A program made the translations under genes and the position numbers. Positions 1 through 9,004 of a stretch of DNA of 64,000 nt are shown piece by piece (position 1 is the stretch's first letter; every line of letters begins with the position of its first letter). The stretch lies in NCBI RefSeq assembly GCF_002797535.1, contig NZ_PGFD01000001.1:1054001-1118000 (forward strand), read 5' to 3'. The notes beneath the pieces were generated by a model. The model ran no database searches and had not been told where the DNA came from. It worked only from the letters and a program-made list of their open reading frames with translations. This DNA is from Chryseobacterium geocarposphaerae. GTDB lineage: Bacteria; Bacteroidota; Bacteroidia; Flavobacteriales; Weeksellaceae.

Positions 1-20
1 AAATTTAAAAACAGATAAAA

Positions 21-419
21 ATGGAAACACAAAATAAATTTCAGAAAAGAAATAAAATCATCTATTGGGTTTTTACGCTTTGGATGGCTCTGGGAATGGT
101 TTCAACAGCCATTGTGCAGCTCATGAAAAATAAGGACGAACTAGCCAATTTTACAAATCTGGGCTATCCTTCTTATCTAATGACTATCATTGGAGTATGG
201 AAAATCTTAGGCGTTATTGCAATTTTAATTCCGAAATTTCCTTTATTAAAAGAATGGGCTTACTCAGGGTTTTTCTTTGTAATGTCGGGAGCTGTCATTT
301 CGCATATTATTGTCAATGATCCGGTCAGCAAGACATTTCCTGCAGTTTTATTGCTTATATTAGTTGTTATTTCCTGGTATTTTAGACCTGTCGATAGGAA
401 AATTTCCGTAAATCATTAA
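21..419 (+). CDS. DoxX-like small membrane protein
   Basis: Encodes 132 residues, almost all hydrophobic, with about four membrane-spanning stretches (roughly residues 14-34, 50-72, 78-98 and 104-122). The spacing of the helices, the GVWKILGVIAILIP stretch and the short basic C-terminus fit the DoxX-like family of inner-membrane proteins, whose biochemical role is mostly unknown. The start has a purine-rich stretch just upstream. The next gene follows after 17 bases on the same strand, so the two may be co-transcribed. The upstream context is cut off by the window edge. The family call is from pattern recognition; no specific function is claimed. Confidence 0.75.
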   Translation: METQNKFQKRNKIIYWVFTLWMALGMVSTAIVQLMKNKDELANFTNLGYPSYLMTIIGVWKILGVIAILIPKFPLLKEWAYSGFFFVMSGAVISHIIVNDPVSKTFPAVLLLILVVISWYFRPVDRKISVNH

Positions 420-436
420 ACACTTAAACTAAAGAT

Positions 437-991
437 ATGAAAAAGAAACTGACCTCGGAACAAGCCGAAGAACTTTTGAAGATTTTGAAAACCCGTTTTG
501 AGAAAAATATGCATCGTCATAAAAATTTGGATTGGGAAAAAATTCAATCAAAACTGCAGAAAAATCCGGACAAACTTTGGTCTTTAAACGAAATGGAAGA
601 AACCGAAGGTGAACCTGATGTTGTCGGTTATGATAAAAAAGCAGATGAATATTTCTTCTTTGATTGTTCACCAGAAAGCCCTAAACGCAGAAGCCTGTGT
701 TATGATTATCCTGCATGGGAAAGCAGAAAAGCCAACAAACCGGAAAGTAATGCAGTCGATAAAGCTTCTGAAATGGGCATCGAATTGTTAACAGAAGAAC
801 AGTACCGTCAGCTTCAGGAATTAGGAAAATTTGATCTGAAAACTTCGAGCTGGGTAAAAACTCCTGTATTAATAAGAGAATTGGGAGGAGCTATTTTCTG
901 TGACCGACGTTACAACACTGTTTTCACCTATCACAACGGAGCTGATTCTTATTATGCAGCCAGGGGTTTCCGGGGATGTTTGAAGGTATAA
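437..991 (+). CDS. DUF4256 family protein
   Basis: Encodes a 184-residue soluble protein without signal peptide or membrane segment. Family-typical stretches are visible: LWSLNEMEETEGEPDVVGYD in the N-terminal half, FDCSPESPKRRSLCYD in the middle, and a C-terminal part ending GADSYYAARGFRG. These match the DUF4256 family, which has no established function. It follows the DoxX-like gene by 17 bases on the same strand and may share its transcript. Length and the complete set of conserved segments suggest an intact gene. Confidence 0.8.
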   Translation: MKKKLTSEQAEELLKILKTRFEKNMHRHKNLDWEKIQSKLQKNPDKLWSLNEMEETEGEPDVVGYDKKADEYFFFDCSPESPKRRSLCYDYPAWESRKANKPESNAVDKASEMGIELLTEEQYRQLQELGKFDLKTSSWVKTPVLIRELGGAIFCDRRYNTVFTYHNGADSYYAARGFRGCLKV

Positions 992-1064
992 CTTTTAATA
1001 CCAATTCAATAATAAAATGATTATTTTAGCAACTTCGAAATTTAGCTAATACAACAAAAGGAAT

Positions 1065-1568
1065 ATGAAAAAGTTAATCTTACTAAGTACACTATCTGTT
1101 TTTTTAATGAATTGTAATAAAAAAACAGAAACAGCAGCTCCAAAAGCAGAAACAGATTCTACTGCAACTACTGAAAAAGTAGTTGATACTTTAGGACCAA
1201 AATCGTTCTGCTACATGGGAGTTACCGGAAAAGATTCTGTATTTGCAAGTATTGATGATAATCTGGGAACCATTACTGGAAAAATGTCTTACAAAAACTT
1301 CGAAAAAGACAGCAATAAAGGAGATATTTCCGGCTATAAATCGGGAGATACCTTAAAACTGACGTATGAATTCGAATCTGAAGGCAAAAAAAGCGCAAGA
1401 GATATTTTCTTTATTCAAAAAGATGATAATACTTTGGTAGAAGGTATCGGAGCTCACAAAGAAGAAAACGGACAGATAAAATATGCCAGTGAAAAAAACA
1501 TCAGCTATAAAGATGGCCAAAAACTGGAAACTGCTGATTGCAATCTTGTTAATAAAGCTTTGAAATAA
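1065..1568 (+). CDS. Putative lipoprotein, unknown function
   Basis: Encodes 167 residues with a lipoprotein signal: a basic N-terminus, a short hydrophobic core and a lipobox FLMNC with Cys17, followed by KKTETAAPKAET, a low-complexity Thr/Ala/Lys linker of the kind that tethers surface or periplasmic domains. The remaining residues (about 50-167) are hydrophilic and look like a small beta-rich domain with no family I can name. It is a single-gene unit ended by a strong hairpin shared with the convergent gene. Location in the envelope is inferred from the lipobox. Confidence 0.8.
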   Translation: MKKLILLSTLSVFLMNCNKKTETAAPKAETDSTATTEKVVDTLGPKSFCYMGVTGKDSVFASIDDNLGTITGKMSYKNFEKDSNKGDISGYKSGDTLKLTYEFESEGKKSARDIFFIQKDDNTLVEGIGAHKEENGQIKYASEKNISYKDGQKLETADCNLVNKALK

Positions 1569-1572
1569 ATTA

Positions 1573-1600
1573 AAAATGCAACTTTATCAAGTTGCATTTT
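1573..1600. terminator. Bidirectional intrinsic terminator
   Basis: A perfect 12-bp stem (AAAATGCAACTT / AAGTTGCATTTT) with a 4-base loop and T-runs on both strands. It lies between the stop of the lipoprotein gene (1568) and the stop of the convergent aldolase-like gene (1602), so it can end both transcripts. Confidence 0.9.
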
Positions 1601-1601
1601 T

Positions 1602-2633
1602 TTATAGTTCCGTTTTAATAATTTCAATAAATTCATTAACGGGCTCATCATCAGTATTCCAGGAAGTAATAAGACGGATAGCCGAAAAATTCTCATCTAT
1701 TTTCTTCCAGACATAAAATTCAAATTTCTCTGAGAGCTTTTGAATTACATCATTACTTAGAATCGGGAAAATCTGATTGGTATAGGTGTCGGATAAAAAC
1801 TGTACTCCCCTTTCCTGCATTGCATTTTTGATTTTCATGGCTTGCTGATTGGCATGCTTTGCCAACTCAAAATAAAGATCATTTTTCATCAGTTCTAAAA
1901 ACTGAATTCCTAATAGTCTTCCTTTTGCCAATAAAGCTCCTTTTTGTTTAATATTAAAAGCAAAATCCTGTTGGAGCTCTTTATTATTAATTACAATTGC
2001 CTCTCCAATTAATGCACCGTTTTTAGTTCCGCCTAAATAGAAAACATCAGTCAGTTCCGCAACTTTTTCCAATGTCAGATCGCTGATTTCGGAAGTTAGA
2101 CCATGTCCCAATCTTGCGCCGTCCATAAAAAGATATAAATTATTCTCCCTGCAAAATTTCGAAAGATTTTCTAATTCTTTTAAGGTATATATAGTTCCCA
2201 GCTCCGTAGAATTCGAGATATAAACCAGCTTCGGCATTACCTGATGCGGAATATTTCTATGGTTTTCAAGAACCGGAATAATATCTTCAGGAGCCAGTTT
2301 TCCATCCTCCTTTTCTATGCTTAAAATTTTATGTCCCGTTGCTTCAATAGCTCCGGTTTCATTATTGAGAATATGTCCTGTAGATGCTGAAATAGCACAT
2401 TGATAAGGTCTTAAAACGGAAGAAATTACCAATAAATTGGCCTGAGTTCCGCCGGAAACAAAATAGATCTCTGAATCTGATTTTTTTATTCTTTGTTTAA
2501 TGAGCTCTTTAGCCTGTAAAGAATATTGATCTTCTCCATACCCGGCCTGCTGATCGGTATTATGCTCTAAAAGAGTCTTTAGAATATTAGAGTGGCAACC
2601 TTCCGAATAATCGTTTTTGAATGAAAATTTCAT
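1602..2633 (-). CDS. Threonine aldolase-like PLP-dependent lyase
   Basis: Encodes 343 residues of the beta-eliminating lyase / low-specificity threonine aldolase fold (fold type I PLP). Visible motifs are the N-terminal FKNDYSEGCHSNIL (the family has a D-x-x-x-G-x-H element near the start), the PLP-binding aspartate in LYLFMDGARLGHGL, and the Schiff-base lysine in FYLGGTKNGALIGEA. The family cleaves beta-hydroxy-alpha-amino acids such as L-threonine to glycine and an aldehyde in the cytoplasm. It is somewhat distant from E. coli LtaE, so the true substrate may differ. It is divergent from the DtxR-type regulator gene, with 85 bases between the starts. Confidence 0.82.
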   Translation of the reverse strand: MKFSFKNDYSEGCHSNILKTLLEHNTDQQAGYGEDQYSLQAKELIKQRIKKSDSEIYFVSGGTQANLLVISSVLRPYQCAISASTGHILNNETGAIEATGHKILSIEKEDGKLAPEDIIPVLENHRNIPHQVMPKLVYISNSTELGTIYTLKELENLSKFCRENNLYLFMDGARLGHGLTSEISDLTLEKVAELTDVFYLGGTKNGALIGEAIVINNKELQQDFAFNIKQKGALLAKGRLLGIQFLELMKNDLYFELAKHANQQAMKIKNAMQERGVQFLSDTYTNQIFPILSNDVIQKLSEKFEFYVWKKIDENFSAIRLITSWNTDDEPVNEFIEIIKTEL

Positions 2634-2689
2634 AAAGTAAAATTAAAAAAACTTAAAATAACAACAATTAGTAATTCATAATATTTTGT

Positions 2690-2697
2690 TAGATTTG
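2690..2697 (+). promoter_or_regulatory. Bacteroidota -7 promoter element, TAGATTTG
   Basis: Matches the Bacteroidota consensus TAnnTTTG and sits 22 bases before the TTG start of the DtxR-family regulator. No clear -33 TTTG is seen at the usual spacing. The position supports the TTG start chosen for the downstream gene. Confidence 0.6.
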
Positions 2698-2718
2698 TAA
2701 TGAAAATCATCTAACATT

Positions 2719-3372
2719 TTGAAAACAACATTAACCGAAGAAAACTATCTGAAAGCATTATTTCATTTGGTTGATACAGAAAGCAAAGTAACGATTAATG
2801 AGCTCAGCAAATTCTTAACGGTGAAAATGCCGAGTGTTAACAATATGATGAAGAAGTTTGCTGAAAAGGGCTGGGTAATCTATGAAACCTATAAACCGCT
2901 TATCGTTACTGAAAAAGGGCATCGCGAAGCGGCTTTGGTAGTAAGAAAGCACAGGCTCACAGAAATGTTTCTGGTAAAAAAAATGAATTTCGGTTGGGAA
3001 AATGTCCATGAGATTGCAGAGCAGTTAGAACACGTACATTCTACTATTTTCTTTGATAAAATGGATGAAATTCTCAATTATCCGAAATTTGACCCTCATG
3101 GAGAGCCTATTCCCGATAAAGACGGCAATATCATTGCTCAGGATTTACAAAAATTAAGCAATTGCGAACCTGGAGAAGTGGTCGTTTTTACTTCTGTTAC
3201 CCTTTCTGACGATGCTTTTCTTAATTATTTAACAGAGAGAAATCTGCTTTTGAATAAAAAGATCAAGGTCATCAAAATTGAAAGTTTCGATAAATCAATT
3301 ACTATTGAAATTGACGGGAAGAATGAGATTCTAAGCAGAAAAGCTACTGATAAAATATTAGTAAAAAAATAG
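2719..3372 (+). CDS. DtxR/MntR-family metal-dependent transcriptional regulator
   Basis: Encodes 217 residues, the normal length for a DtxR-type repressor. An N-terminal winged helix-turn-helix (about residues 5-65, with VTINELSKFLTVKMPSVNNM) is followed by the metal-binding/dimerisation domain with the typical EIAEQLEHVHS segment and PKFDPHGEPIPD, and a C-terminal SH3/FeoA-like domain from about residue 145. Family members sense Mn2+ or Fe2+ and repress uptake genes. No metal transporter lies next to it here, so its targets are elsewhere. Translation probably starts at TTG (2719): the next downstream ATG would remove the HTH. The stop codon lies inside the terminator stem. Confidence 0.88.
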   Translation: MKTTLTEENYLKALFHLVDTESKVTINELSKFLTVKMPSVNNMMKKFAEKGWVIYETYKPLIVTEKGHREAALVVRKHRLTEMFLVKKMNFGWENVHEIAEQLEHVHSTIFFDKMDEILNYPKFDPHGEPIPDKDGNIIAQDLQKLSNCEPGEVVVFTSVTLSDDAFLNYLTERNLLLNKKIKVIKIESFDKSITIEIDGKNEILSRKATDKILVKK

Positions 3373-3399
3373 ATTGAAACACAGTTCAATCTATTTTTT
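3364..3399 (+). terminator. Intrinsic terminator of the DtxR-family gene
   Basis: Inverted repeat AAATAGATTGAA / TTCAATCTATTT followed by a T-run. The left arm contains the TAG stop codon of the regulator gene, so transcription ends immediately after the coding region. Confidence 0.85.
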
Positions 3400-3455
3400 A
3401 TACCTGTAATTCCATAGGCCTTTACTGAAATATTTTCGATAAGTCAATGGAATAC

Positions 3456-4634
3456 CTATTTCAAGCTATTATTTAAAATTTCCGACACTTTTTCGATTTC
3501 TTCAACCGTGTTGAAATAATGTGGTGACAATCTTACAATTCCGTTAATATTTTTATTGGTAAAATCTATTAAAGCTGAATTTTTATAAGTCACTGAAAAG
3601 AATATATTATTTTCTTTCAAAACTTTTTGAATATTTTCTAAGTCTCCATCCGGACCGCAAAAAGTAATAATGCTGCTAAGGTGATTTCCCTGATCCCAAA
3701 CCTGGAAACCACGATCTCTCAAATTTTCCCGCAGTTTCTCAGACAAGCCTTTGTTATAATGTTCAATAGCATGTATTCCGATCGTATTGGCATATTTTAA
3801 AGCTTCAGTAAAACCCAGTAAAGATGCATAGGAAACTTCCCAATGCTCGAATCGTTTTGCCGTTTTAAATAATTCATAATTATCATACTCCGTCCAGTTG
3901 GCACCTCTCATATCTAAGAGTAAGGGAGCATAATTCTGTTCCAGAATTCTATCCGAAACATATAAAAATCCTGTTCCTCGTGGTCCTCTCATAAATTTCC
4001 TTCCGGTTGCCGTCAGAAAATCACAGCCAATCTTTTCAACATCTACAAAGAGCTGTCCAACAGACTGACAGGCATCAACAAGATACAAAATACCATATTT
4101 TTTACAGATTTTTCCGACACCTTCAACATCCTGAATCAGTCCTGAATTTGTTGGAATATGAGTAACAGCAACTAATTTAGGGGTATACTTTTTAATTAAT
4201 TCTTCCAGATCTTCCAAATCAAGTTCATGGTCTGAAAGATTTTTTGTTCTGATAATTTTTAATTTTAATTTTTTCTGCAGCGAAATAAATGTAATCTGAT
4301 TGGAAATATAATCGTCAATCGTTGTAATGATCACATCTCCTTCTTTAAAAATGATACTGGATAATGCCTTTGTATAAGCGTCTGTAGCACTTGTGGCAAA
4401 AGCAATATTTGAAGATTTGCAATTAATCAGTTTAGCCGTTTCATCATAAAAACTTTCCAATAATTCAGCATTTTTATTGGCTACTTCATATCCTCCGAAT
4501 TGTTCCTCCTGCTTTAAATAATCCATCATCGCATCTACAACCTGTCTTGGCATTAATGAAGAACCTGCATTGTTCAGAAACATTTTCCCGTCTGATAATC
4601 CTCTGATGTCCTGTCTTATTATATCTATGTTCAT
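3456..4634 (-). CDS. Class V aminotransferase-fold PLP enzyme
   Basis: Encodes 392 residues of the class V aminotransferase / cysteine desulfurase fold. Visible elements: MFLNNAGSSLMP at the N-terminus, AFATSATDAYTKAL, the PLP-contacting aspartate and histidine region ILYLVDACQSVGQ, and the Schiff-base lysine in TATGRKFMRGPRGTGFLY. The RGPRGTGFL version resembles isopenicillin-N-epimerase-like and selenocysteine-lyase-like members rather than IscS/SufS, and there is no Fe-S assembly gene beside it. Substrate is unknown. It lies downstream of the T6SS tssK gene on the same strand, but a terminator separates them. Confidence 0.82.
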   Translation of the reverse strand: MNIDIIRQDIRGLSDGKMFLNNAGSSLMPRQVVDAMMDYLKQEEQFGGYEVANKNAELLESFYDETAKLINCKSSNIAFATSATDAYTKALSSIIFKEGDVIITTIDDYISNQITFISLQKKLKLKIIRTKNLSDHELDLEDLEELIKKYTPKLVAVTHIPTNSGLIQDVEGVGKICKKYGILYLVDACQSVGQLFVDVEKIGCDFLTATGRKFMRGPRGTGFLYVSDRILEQNYAPLLLDMRGANWTEYDNYELFKTAKRFEHWEVSYASLLGFTEALKYANTIGIHAIEHYNKGLSEKLRENLRDRGFQVWDQGNHLSSIITFCGPDGDLENIQKVLKENNIFFSVTYKNSALIDFTNKNINGIVRLSPHYFNTVEEIEKVSEILNNSLK

Positions 4635-4670
4635 ATTTTTTTGAATATTCTTAAAACAATTTTACATAAA

Positions 4671-4698
4671 AAATCCCGAATTTATAAGTCCGGGATTT
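4671..4698 (-). terminator. Terminator after tssK
   Basis: Eight-bp stem (AAATCCCG / CGGGATTT) whose minus-strand continuation is a T-run. It lies about 20 bases past the tssK stop and closes the tssG-tssN-tssK transcript before the class V enzyme gene. Confidence 0.75.
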
Positions 4699-4720
4699 AC
4701 TTTTATTAATAGTATGATAA

Positions 4721-5860
4721 TTAATCCAAAACACTCCAACCTCTTTTCGGATTGGTATTGGAAGAAACTTCCTGTTCGTTGACAATAATGTTCTCTTTTC
4801 GCTGACCTATATAATCCAGTTCGCTTAATTTGGAGAAGATTATTTCCAGACTTCTCAACATCTGCTGAATATACAATAACGGTTCACCGCAATTGTGGTG
4901 ATCATAGTTTGTTTCTGCAACAATTGATAATTGATTTAACAAAGTATGAGGTGCAATTTCACTCCATTCTAAGCTATAATTCAGCATTTCTTCCAATTCT
5001 GCAGGAACCAGAACTTGTGTAGCGTTATATAAATTCAGTGCTAGTTTTGCAAAAGATTCAATCAGAAATACCGGCGGTTGCCAAGGCGTGATATTTCTAA
5101 ACTGAAAATACATATCCGCGAAAGTCGTTATCATCGTATTACATAAAAATTTAACATTTTGTGCTAATGCTGTATTCTGGTTTTTATGAGAGGCTTTCTG
5201 AATAATTTTAAAGGCATATTGCTGTAAATTACCGATAGATTTTGCAAAACCATTATAATAGTTCAACAACGCAGGATGGCTCTGAACCGAAGTACAAGGC
5301 GGAATAAAATTCGAATCTACCTGGGCAATATTTCCTTTTAAGTCAACCTTCCCTACAATCAGATAGTTTCCTCCTGAATAACTGCTGTTTAGAGAAGTTA
5401 CCGGAAGTAATTCTATATGGTAATTGGATTGAGCATTCGGATGTCTCGGCGGAATTTCTTCAGGATCAATATCTCCGAAAGGAACTTTATCAAAAGGATT
5501 TACTGAAATTAAAATATAATATTCTCCGTCTGCCTGCTCCTCGTTCATTGATTTTGCCAATGACTTTACGCTTACTCTCCTGTCATTAAGCTCTACCCTG
5601 TATCCGGCTAATGTAACCGCACTACAATGCTTTATAACAAGCTGAACATCATTTGTTGCTGTATTATGAACATCAAAAATCGTTTTGTCGGTAAATTCAT
5701 TAGGAATAGGTAAAAGTCCGTAATTATAATTGGTAATCCCTAATGAATTGGAATCTCTGATGGTATCAATTAAGAAATTATCCTGATCATTTAAATGTCT
5801 CTGGGAAACTTTCATTCCGTCGACCCAATTGATCGCAAAATGTTTAATCGGCTGTATCAT
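4721..5860 (-). CDS. tssK: Type VI secretion baseplate protein TssK (subtype iii)
   Basis: Encodes 379 residues. The start HFAINWVDGMKVSQRHLNDQ matches the conserved N-terminal shell domain of TssK (the family has W-x-x-G/x-M-x-L/V-x-x-x-H near the start), followed by a beta-rich region and a helical C-terminal half. TssK trimers join the T6SS baseplate (TssEFG) to the membrane complex. In the Bacteroidetes T6SS-iii the membrane complex contains TssN and others in place of TssJLM. It is the last of three same-strand genes: tssN ends 27 bases upstream. The family call rests on N-terminal motif and neighbours; the C-terminal half is divergent. Confidence 0.82.
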   Translation of the reverse strand: MIQPIKHFAINWVDGMKVSQRHLNDQDNFLIDTIRDSNSLGITNYNYGLLPIPNEFTDKTIFDVHNTATNDVQLVIKHCSAVTLAGYRVELNDRRVSVKSLAKSMNEEQADGEYYILISVNPFDKVPFGDIDPEEIPPRHPNAQSNYHIELLPVTSLNSSYSGGNYLIVGKVDLKGNIAQVDSNFIPPCTSVQSHPALLNYYNGFAKSIGNLQQYAFKIIQKASHKNQNTALAQNVKFLCNTMITTFADMYFQFRNITPWQPPVFLIESFAKLALNLYNATQVLVPAELEEMLNYSLEWSEIAPHTLLNQLSIVAETNYDHHNCGEPLLYIQQMLRSLEIIFSKLSELDYIGQRKENIIVNEQEVSSNTNPKRGWSVLD

Positions 5861-5887
5861 ATTAAATACTTTTAAAATTTGTGTGTG

Positions 5888-6790
5888 TTATGATTTTTTA
5901 GCAATTCCTTCTTCTTCATGCTGAATTACTCTTTTGCAAATGACCACTTCATTTTCTGAAATGCTATTTGCTGAAATATCCTGATCGAAATTGATATATT
6001 TTCTAAAACTAAAAAATGATTTTTTGGTGTAAAAAATCCAGTAGTAAGGCTGTTGTTCACTATCCGAAAGATGAATGATGGATCCCGGATTTTTGTGGTT
6101 ATAATCATCCACCACTCTATAGAACCAATCACCGAAAGTAACACCTGTCGGTAAGGTTTTAGCTTTAATTCTGAAACGATTGGACTCTTCTAAATTTTTA
6201 CTTAATTCTACATTCAGGACCATCAATCTGTCAAAGTCTGCTCCTTCAAAATCCGGAAGTTTCTGATCCGGCGAATATCTCCAGGTTTTATAAATATCAA
6301 CAGGAATGCTGATAAACTGAACATAGCAATAATGAAATACCAATGGAACGAGGAAGATAAATACACTTGTCGCAGCCATTACAGGATAGCCTGTTCCCTT
6401 GCTCATCCAGCTGAATATTAAGGTAAAAAGATAACCTCCGAATACAATACATGTTAAAGAAAGCACCGATTCAAACAATATACTCATAGATAAAGAATCA
6501 ATATGCTTTTTAAAATATCTGTCCAAAAGATTAACATGGATAATCCCTAAAATAAGATAAATAATCTGAGCAATCAGATACCAGTAAGGATTAAAAGTAT
6601 TTCCGGCAAAACCAAAAAAACCGGGCACTGCTATGCACAAGCTGCACAGAAGAACATAGATAATGATGGTCTTTATTTTGATGGCAGGCTTATTTCTTCT
6701 GATTATTCCCAAAATAATCATCATGATTACTGCAATCAAAGGCATCAAAATATATCTTAAAAATATACCTTTTACTGAAGAGATTTCCAT
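5888..6790 (-). CDS. tssN: TssN-family T6SS-iii membrane protein
   Basis: I chose the ATG at 6790 (300 residues, MEISSVKGIFLRYILMPL). The longer frame to 6907 would overlap tssG by 59 bases and adds a poor N-terminus. The N-terminal ~160 residues hold about five membrane segments (near 9-28, 40-58, 68-87, 103-125 and 138-158). The C-terminal ~130 residues are soluble, with GDWFYRVVDDYNHKNPGS. TssN is one of the proteins found only in Bacteroidetes T6SS-iii clusters, thought to be part of a trans-envelope complex replacing TssJLM. It sits between tssG and tssK, which supports the call. Confidence 0.78.
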   Translation of the reverse strand: MEISSVKGIFLRYILMPLIAVIMMIILGIIRRNKPAIKIKTIIIYVLLCSLCIAVPGFFGFAGNTFNPYWYLIAQIIYLILGIIHVNLLDRYFKKHIDSLSMSILFESVLSLTCIVFGGYLFTLIFSWMSKGTGYPVMAATSVFIFLVPLVFHYCYVQFISIPVDIYKTWRYSPDQKLPDFEGADFDRLMVLNVELSKNLEESNRFRIKAKTLPTGVTFGDWFYRVVDDYNHKNPGSIIHLSDSEQQPYYWIFYTKKSFFSFRKYINFDQDISANSISENEVVICKRVIQHEEEGIAKKS

Positions 6791-6848
6791 TTGTCTTTTT
6801 TCAATTAATAATATATGAAGTTGGTATCTGTAAATATAATAAAATATT

Positions 6849-7814
6849 TTAGAGGAAAGTGGAGTAACCAAGGCGGTTTGCATTTCTTTCATCATCTTCC
6901 AGAGCAAAAGAATATTCCTGCTTTTCTGTGATGAAATTCTCTTTTACATCTACACTTACCGGTAAAAAGTAATCGTATAATGTATGAAGAACTTTTCTAA
7001 ATGGACTGCCATCTATGAACTTTTTCATATCGGAGTAAGGAATAGGTCCGATATTCACCACCCAGTTTCTTTGTCCGTCCATATGACTTCCGCTCGGGAT
7101 ATAAGTAACTCCCAATCTTGAATTTCCAAGCAGCATCGAATCGTCATTCTCCTCTATGTTGTCTATCACATTCGGAGCAAAAGTGACTTCTACCGGAATC
7201 TGAAGAAAAGCCGTCATACATCTCTCAAACCATCTTTTATCCCCTCTGATCTGATGAAAAAACGGTAAAATATAGATGAAGATATAGGCATTTTGTTTGT
7301 CAAGCATCTTAATTAAAGGCCAAAGCTCACTTATAGTATCCAGCAAAGAATCAGTATCACTTGAAATATCAAAATCGAATTCCTTTAGCAGTGCACTGAT
7401 TTCGGTAAAGAAAATCTCCAGTTCAAATGGTTTGAAAAACTTTCTTGCATCTTCTTCTACCCTTTTCTGCTTCCGGATTTCTTTAACAACGGTTTCTATA
7501 TTTTTTCTGGAAGCTCCCAATGAAGGCGGATGAAACAATCCTTCAGGAAGATAATCGTAAATGCCTTCCCGATACGTCTCTATGGTAAAAACTTCTTCAT
7601 CAAAACCTAAAAAATGACTTGAAATACCTTTTATGTCCTTAAGGTAAGCTCTGTCATTAATTCCCAGTCGGTCAATAAAGATGTTACTTACAGCTCTATG
7701 GTATTTTAATAGATTAACGGCCACAGCTTCAGCTTTGAAATCTGTCTGCAGCTTATTGTAATTCATTTCTACAATATGATTCTCATACATAGTATTTCCT
7801 GTGATTTTGGGCAT
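6849..7814 (-). CDS. tssG: Type VI secretion baseplate protein TssG (subtype iii)
   Basis: Encodes 321 residues. TssG-like features are the FLGFDEEVFTIET region and the C-terminal segment SRLGVTYIPSGSHMDGQRNW, which corresponds to the conserved beta-rich part of TssG near gene ends (L-G-x-x-x-x-x-G). TssG forms the baseplate wedge with two TssF and TssE. In most T6SS loci tssF directly precedes tssG; here tssF and tssE are on the same strand but about 54 kb away. The start could also be at 7790 or 7766 (internal ATGs). Upstream is a 285-bp non-coding stretch in which I found no convincing minus-strand promoter. Confidence 0.8.
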   Translation of the reverse strand: MPKITGNTMYENHIVEMNYNKLQTDFKAEAVAVNLLKYHRAVSNIFIDRLGINDRAYLKDIKGISSHFLGFDEEVFTIETYREGIYDYLPEGLFHPPSLGASRKNIETVVKEIRKQKRVEEDARKFFKPFELEIFFTEISALLKEFDFDISSDTDSLLDTISELWPLIKMLDKQNAYIFIYILPFFHQIRGDKRWFERCMTAFLQIPVEVTFAPNVIDNIEENDDSMLLGNSRLGVTYIPSGSHMDGQRNWVVNIGPIPYSDMKKFIDGSPFRKVLHTLYDYFLPVSVDVKENFITEKQEYSFALEDDERNANRLGYSTFL

Positions 7815-8081
7815 GTAAAGGTACTATATCTCGTAGTATTGAAAAAATATTTTCAAATAATTTCATATTAAAAATACTAATTTAATCCCATTAAAAGTAT
7901 TATCCATATAAATATCCGTGAAAATACGGTAAAAAAACAACGAAATTTAAGTTTAAATTTCTTCTGCTATTCCAAAACAAATAAGAAATAAATTAACAAA
8001 ACACTTATTTAGATTAAATTTTATTAACACCCTTACAACAAGAATTATCTCATATGTAATTCTACTTCGAAAAGTGAGCCG

Positions 8082-8089
8082 TATCTTTG
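8082..8089 (+). promoter_or_regulatory. -7 promoter element TATCTTTG for S1/P1 nuclease
   Basis: Exact TAnnTTTG match with start of transcription expected near 8096. That is only about four bases before the ATG at 8100, which argues for the second ATG at 8112. The surrounding 285-bp intergenic stretch (7815-8099) between the divergent tssG and nuclease genes is AT-rich and shows no other feature I can name. Confidence 0.65.
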
Positions 8090-8111
8090 CACCCTGAAAA
8101 TGTTATTTACA

Positions 8112-8903
8112 ATGAAAAGTATTTATTCTAAAATTCTGATTTTAGCTTTCATGGCATCTTCGCTTTATTCATATGCGTGGGGATTGACGGGACACAGAAT
8201 TATTGCAGAAATCGCAGAAAATCACCTTTCCGGAAAGGCAAGAAGGGAAATTAAAAAAATTATGGGCAGAGAGCGCCTTGCCTATTGGGCAAACTGGCCG
8301 GACTTTATTAAATCTGACACGACGGGTGCATGGAAGCAGGCTTCAGCTTGGCATTATGTAAACATCGATCCACAGACAGATCTTAAAGCTTTTGAAAAAA
8401 ATTTGGAAGCTCAGGCCGGACCAAGTTTATATACTCAGGTAAAAGTGTTATCAAGCCAGATTAAAGATGAAAAAACTTCTGAAAAAGACAGAAAAATTGC
8501 TTTAATTTTCCTTATCCATATCATGGGAGATCTGGCACAGCCTTTACACGTAGGAAGAGCTGAAGATTTAGGAGGAAATAAAATAAACGTCACTTATTTT
8601 GGAGAAAAAACAAATTTACATTCGGTTTGGGACGGAAAATTGGTAGATTCTCAAAAATACAGCTATACGGAATATTCAAAATTACTGGATATCAAATCTA
8701 AGGATGAAGTAGCAAAAATTCAAGCGGGAACTGTGGAAGACTGGTTGTACGATTCTCACCAGATTGCCAATAAAATCTATGCCCAGACTCCTAATGATTC
8801 AAAATTGGCATACGATTATCAGTATAAATTCAATGATACAATGGAAAGACAGCTTCTATACGGAGGTTTAAGATTAGCAAAATTCTTGAATGATCTTTTT
8901 TAA
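8112..8903 (+). CDS. S1/P1 nuclease family protein
   Basis: From the ATG at 8112 it encodes 263 residues with a signal peptide ending near SLYSYA. The mature protein then starts at Trp (WGLTGHRIIAEIAENHLS), as expected because the N-terminal Trp amine is a zinc ligand in S1/P1 nucleases. Further trinuclear-zinc ligands are visible in ANWPDFIK, WHYVN, LIHIMGDLAQPLHVG and LHSVWD. The family degrades single-stranded nucleic acids and 3'-nucleotides in the periplasm or outside the cell, likely for phosphate and nucleoside scavenging. It is a single-gene unit with its own promoter and terminator. An upstream in-frame ATG exists at 8100. Confidence 0.93.
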   Translation: MKSIYSKILILAFMASSLYSYAWGLTGHRIIAEIAENHLSGKARREIKKIMGRERLAYWANWPDFIKSDTTGAWKQASAWHYVNIDPQTDLKAFEKNLEAQAGPSLYTQVKVLSSQIKDEKTSEKDRKIALIFLIHIMGDLAQPLHVGRAEDLGGNKINVTYFGEKTNLHSVWDGKLVDSQKYSYTEYSKLLDIKSKDEVAKIQAGTVEDWLYDSHQIANKIYAQTPNDSKLAYDYQYKFNDTMERQLLYGGLRLAKFLNDLF

Positions 8904-8929
8904 AATAATTTGGAAACATATATCATTAT

Positions 8930-8953
8930 AAAGCGGAACTCAGGTTCCGCTTT
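8930..8953 (+). terminator. Intrinsic terminator of the nuclease gene
   Basis: Perfect 10-bp stem AAAGCGGAAC / GTTCCGCTTT with a TCAG loop and a following run of T. Confidence 0.9.
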
Positions 8954-9004
8954 TTTTATTCAAGTAAATGTTTTTATTATATTTAGGTACAAATATTTAA
9001 AATT

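Noticed and set aside
6790..6907. Longer tssN start at 6907
   Set aside because: It would overlap tssG by 59 bases, and the extra residues lack membrane-protein character; the ATG at 6790 fits the family N-terminus.
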